The notes under the pieces are model-generated. The model was given only the letters and a program-made list of their open reading frames with translations, was not told the origin of the DNA and did not search any database. Of a DNA stretch of 64,000 bases, positions 62,001-64,000 are shown piece after piece. Both the position numbers and the translations under genes were made by a program. The first letter of the stretch is position 1. Every line of letters starts with the position of its first letter. Location: NCBI GenBank assembly GCA_040768665.1, contig JAXGMN010000013.1, forward strand, positions 124,001 to 188,000. Direction: 5' to 3'. The DNA is from JABWBD01 sp040768665. GTDB lineage: Bacteria > Planctomycetota > Planctomycetia > Pirellulales > Thermoguttaceae.

Positions 62001-63853
62001 TCACGAAACCGTTTTGGCTGAGCCGTCACGAAGTCACTCGCGGCATGTTCCGCCGGTTTGTGGAGGATCGGCGTTACCGGACCGACGGCGAGCGGGATGG
62101 CAAAGGGGGCAGCGGCGTGATCGACGGCCAGTGGAGGCGCGATCCTCGCTTCGTCTGGAATGCGGATTTGGGGGTCGAGAAATCGGACGATTATCCGGTG
62201 GTGCACGTGAGCTGGAACGACGCGACCGCATTCTGCGAGTGGTTGTCCGACGAAGAAGGCATGGCGTTTCGTTTGCCTACCGAGGCGCAGTGGGAATATG
62301 CCTGCCGTGCAGGAACCACGACCGCCTGGCACTCGGGCGACGACGAGGCCGCGTTGCACGAGTATACTCGCGTCTCAGCCTCGGAACGGATCGAGCATCC
62401 GGTCGGGCAACTGCGGCCGAACGCCTGGGGGCTGTACGATATGCATGGCAACGTATTTGAATGGTGCCACGATTGGTTTGCCGCCGATTACTACGCAGCG
62501 TCGCCGCTGGAGGATCCGATGGGGCCGGGGGAAGGCTCGCTCCGGGTGTCCCGGGGCGGGTGCTCGAATAGCGCAGGTGAGCAACGCCGGTCGGCGTATC
62601 GCGTCATGCAACCACAGCCTACCCGCGCCTACCATTTGGGCTTTCGCGTGGTTGGCGAAATCGCCGCGCAGCCCTCCGCAGTTGGTCCTTCTACAACCGC
62701 CGCCACGATCCCGTCTCCACAGCCACAACCGAGCCCCGCGGCCAAGCCGGCACCGGCGCCCGTAGCCGCGGCCGATCCGCCTCGCAAGACCAGCCTCAAG
62801 CCGGCTACGGAGGCGAACCTGGGACGTCGCGTCAGCTACCAGTTCGATCGGACTCCGCTCCGGGAGGCCTGCCGGCAACTGGCCGAACAGACCGGCTGCC
62901 ACGCTTGGCTGGACACGCGTTCGTTGAAACTCCAAGGCATCGCCGCCGATATGCCGGTCACCGCCCAGGGCAACAGTGAGCGCCTGGATGAAGCCCTGGA
63001 CAGGATGCTCCTTGCCAACAACCTGACATGGACCGTCCAGAGCGAGGTTATCTTGATTACCACGGCGAAACAGGCTGCGGCGGCCCTCGAGACACGCGTC
63101 TATCGCCTGGTCCGCCCGGTGGCCAGTCCGAGCCAATTGGTCTCGCAGATCTCGACCATGGTCGCGCCGACGTCCTGGGCCAACGTGGGTGGACCGGCTT
63201 CGATCGAAACTTTCCCGCCCGCCGCCGTAGTCATTGCCCAGACGCAGGCCGCGCACCGCAGCATCCTTCAGCAATTCGGCGACATGTTGCGACTGCCCGG
63301 ATCGCTGGGGGCTCGGCGTTCCAAAACGCGTCCTTCGGCCGCGGCAACGGGCCTGGCCGCCCCGGTTGCCTGCCAGTTCGTCGAGGCTCCACTGACCGAC
63401 GTACTGAAATCGCTGGAGGCTCAATGCAAGGTCCCAATTCGCCTCGACGAGCAGCGATTGTCCGACGTCGGTCTGAAGGCCGACGTCCCGCTGACGGTCA
63501 GCCTCGACGGGATCCAGCTCGAGTCCGCGTTGCGGCTGATTCTCTCCGACCTGGGCCTGGCATGGATTGCGGATCGCAGCGGGCTGATCATCACGACGGC
63601 GGAGGCGGCGAACCGTCAGCTCACGGCGGCACGTTACGATGTCCGAGACCTGACGCTCGCCGCGCGGGGAGATACCGACGCCTTGATTGAGGTGATCACG
63701 GCCACCATCGCCCCGCGTTCGTGGGCCAACGTCGGCGGGCCGGGATTGATTCAACGAGGCGCGGCCGGTGAGTTGCGGATCAACCAGAGCTTCCATTGCC
63801 ATCGCGAGATCGAGGCCTTGCTCGTCGGCCTGCGCGCGGCAGCCATGAAGTAG
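59015..63853 (+). CDS. Large transmembrane Ser/Thr kinase with zinc finger, J-like, FGE-like and two STN-like domains
   Basis: 1612 residues; AAGAGGA site. In order: anti-sigma-like zinc finger (HLNQCVQCEQLV, ~31-42); protein kinase (~107-370) with GQGGMGAVYKA, IVALKVL, HRDIKPSNLM (~230), DLG in place of DFG, and MSPEQALG; a J-like domain (~439-530, YHVWLGIPPAEQPPDHYRLL); a transmembrane helix (~570-590); a PEGA-like segment; a concanavalin-like region (~710-880); an FGE-sulfatase fold (~943-1215, NSIGMKFALIPPGEFEMGST, FRLPTEAQWEYACRAGTTTA); and two STN-like domains (~1270-1345 and ~1447-1525). The FGE fold lacks the catalytic cysteines (RGGCSNSAGEQRR instead of GGSxxCxxxxC), so it is not a formylglycine enzyme. 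Likely a trans-envelope sensor. Confidence 0.92.
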   Translation: MTAPNCPSRETLFGYLAGTIPEAAADKIAEHLNQCVQCEQLVQELETKGDTVMAALRQPVQRRAESEAASRLAVDRIRGMKIGGGEPAGSTSEPTPTAPPRRVPTLGDYELLKKLGQGGMGAVYKARHKKLKRIVALKVLPKNRLRNAEAVARFEREMEAVGRLDHPHIIRAMDAREVGGIHFLVMEYVEGLDLARIVHQCGALSIADACEVVRQAAMGLQCSHENGLVHRDIKPSNLMLTTAGDVKVLDLGLAQIHETDRSEGQITGTEQVMGTPDYMSPEQALGSHSVDIRTDIYSLGCTLYHLLAGRVPFSGPQYDSAMKKLLAHVHDEPPAIEFVRADVPKPVAALVERMLAKAPGDRLPSPAAVIDALSPFCEGSKLISLLREAQRKEQKTVKPEASRVETGELHASMEVETSPDVPAMSHGLEHADHGSEIDPYHVWLGIPPAEQPPDHYRLLGITPFETNAEVVHDAAARQMAHVRTYHLGRHAELSQKILNELAAAKACLLSPAKKTAYDARLREKQAANRSVLSDALPDLPDWLAADAQAAPPIPVARASFWSTRPPATYAIGAAGLGAFLVLMGIILSVSTAKGRVKIVLNDPQAEVEVKVDGEKIEIAGLDEPLVLRPGEHELTVTGPKYEAVGRSFTVRRGDNAVLEVTLVPISAALSTPKVQPHEPAAPESSPARTLITSVVESPPRQTQTPAVTYEQLAKGRWISLSDPPEELKRLRYQTGRVVVKDGIYDFDAGGIGYNVDLSDVAVRAKVKPLGSPATHGGASILLRAIGHQSDKLLMYSALFSPDGRTTIFAHTETGCALLGEADTGLKSDEFHEFLFCAIGDALTVFLDGKLALQAHHQAFHKGKMKIAADRQRVLFKDIELLDLSLTSQTPAMSSEGLDTISSSAGFPAERPGAPFPAIAPLDAATARKHQEDWAGHLGVPVEMTNSIGMKFALIPPGEFEMGSTEEEVARLVKETKLDKDHIERLLSEAPKHRVRITKPFWLSRHEVTRGMFRRFVEDRRYRTDGERDGKGGSGVIDGQWRRDPRFVWNADLGVEKSDDYPVVHVSWNDATAFCEWLSDEEGMAFRLPTEAQWEYACRAGTTTAWHSGDDEAALHEYTRVSASERIEHPVGQLRPNAWGLYDMHGNVFEWCHDWFAADYYAASPLEDPMGPGEGSLRVSRGGCSNSAGEQRRSAYRVMQPQPTRAYHLGFRVVGEIAAQPSAVGPSTTAATIPSPQPQPSPAAKPAPAPVAAADPPRKTSLKPATEANLGRRVSYQFDRTPLREACRQLAEQTGCHAWLDTRSLKLQGIAADMPVTAQGNSERLDEALDRMLLANNLTWTVQSEVILITTAKQAAAALETRVYRLVRPVASPSQLVSQISTMVAPTSWANVGGPASIETFPPAAVVIAQTQAAHRSILQQFGDMLRLPGSLGARRSKTRPSAAATGLAAPVACQFVEAPLTDVLKSLEAQCKVPIRLDEQRLSDVGLKADVPLTVSLDGIQLESALRLILSDLGLAWIADRSGLIITTAEAANRQLTAARYDVRDLTLAARGDTDALIEVITATIAPRSWANVGGPGLIQRGAAGELRINQSFHCHREIEALLVGLRAAAMK

Positions 63854-63897
63854 AACAGCAGTGTCAGGTCGCTTTGGGGCCGAGGGCAGTCCAGCAC

Positions 63898-63999
63898 TCA
63901 TGTCGGCGGAAACCGCCCCTCTTCGATCAGGGAACGGCGAACGGCAGCACGGTACGGGAGGTTGATTCTCAGCACCGCAATCGTCACTCTCCCGATGGC
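63898..63999 (-). CDS. Possible C-terminal end of a minus-strand gene running off the window
   Basis: Minus-strand frame open from the window end to a TGA at 63898, reading AIGRVTIAVLRINLPYRAAV then RRSLIEEGRFPPT. It looks protein-like and convergent with the kinase gene, but only 33 codons are visible. Family unknown. Confidence 0.35.
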   Translation of the reverse strand, partial: AIGRVTIAVLRINLPYRAAVRRSLIEEGRFPPT

Positions 64000-64000
64000 G

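Noticed and set aside
61843..62665. Annotation of the FGE-like domain as the activating enzyme for the sulfatases
   Set aside because: The two catalytic cysteine positions are not cysteine, and the domain is on the outer side of a sensor kinase.
62375..63901. 508-codon minus-strand frame opposite the kinase C-terminus
   Set aside because: Same reason: composition-driven antisense frame, very rich in Arg and Gly, with no recognisable domain.

Overview
The window is high-GC DNA that most resembles a Planctomycete, probably of the Pirellulales/Lacipirellulaceae type. This is inferred from gene content: six consecutive secreted sulfatases, SHD1-domain proteins, an ECF sigma factor beside a very large multidomain Ser/Thr kinase, an ABC permease fused to a CPBP protease, futalosine-pathway menaquinone genes, and many palindromic repeats between genes. 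No rRNA, tRNA or CRISPR array was recognised.

Layout. 1-4208 (+): the end of a DUF4062/NB-ARC/TPR (STAND/NLR-like) gene broken by two frameshifts, followed by a membrane protein with two SHD1 domains whose last codons lie in a repeat element. 4499-21605 (-): a long type II secretion/type IV pilus-like locus. In transcription order it holds three pseudopilin or PilX-like genes, a coiled-coil miniprotein, a GspH-like pseudopilin, PilM, PilN, PilO, a GspC/PilP-like protein, a secretin, a TPR lipoprotein, a histidine kinase, a response regulator, a STAS protein, GspE and GspF. No major pseudopilin (GspG) and no prepilin peptidase were found, so they must lie elsewhere. 21752-28270: a Nudix hydrolase, a polytopic membrane protein, an orphan solute-binding lipoprotein, an unknown protein and a secreted FAD oxidoreductase.

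28271-32724 is an accessory, partly decayed region. It holds a DUF4365 gene frameshifted in a G tract, a tentative HicA-like gene, a ~230-bp direct repeat bracketing these two, a SEFIR-domain pseudogene, and a small RHH-like/HNH gene pair. 32886-46315 is mostly housekeeping and metabolic: nadC, greA, a Tat-exported TIM-barrel protein with a GH51 arabinofuranosidase, hemL, an AAA ATPase, mqnA-mqnC and an ABC exporter. 46408-56330 (-) is the sulfatase cluster. One member is fused to an endonuclease/exonuclease/phosphatase domain and is interrupted by an in-frame TAG, after which the missing sulfatase C-terminus is still open for 64 codons. 56712-63853 (+): a URO-D family protein, a dense patch of palindromes, an ECF sigma factor, and a 1612-residue kinase carrying zinc-finger, kinase, J-like, transmembrane, FGE-like and two STN-like domains.

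The most distinctive feature across the window is a family of at least eight palindromic elements. They share a polarised core (one arm GGGGACTGG, the other GGGGACAGG) but have different outer arms. Several overlap the ends of genes in the secretion locus. The best candidate for a little-described system is the sigma-factor/kinase pair at 58305-63853, read here as a possible one-polypeptide trans-envelope signalling device.
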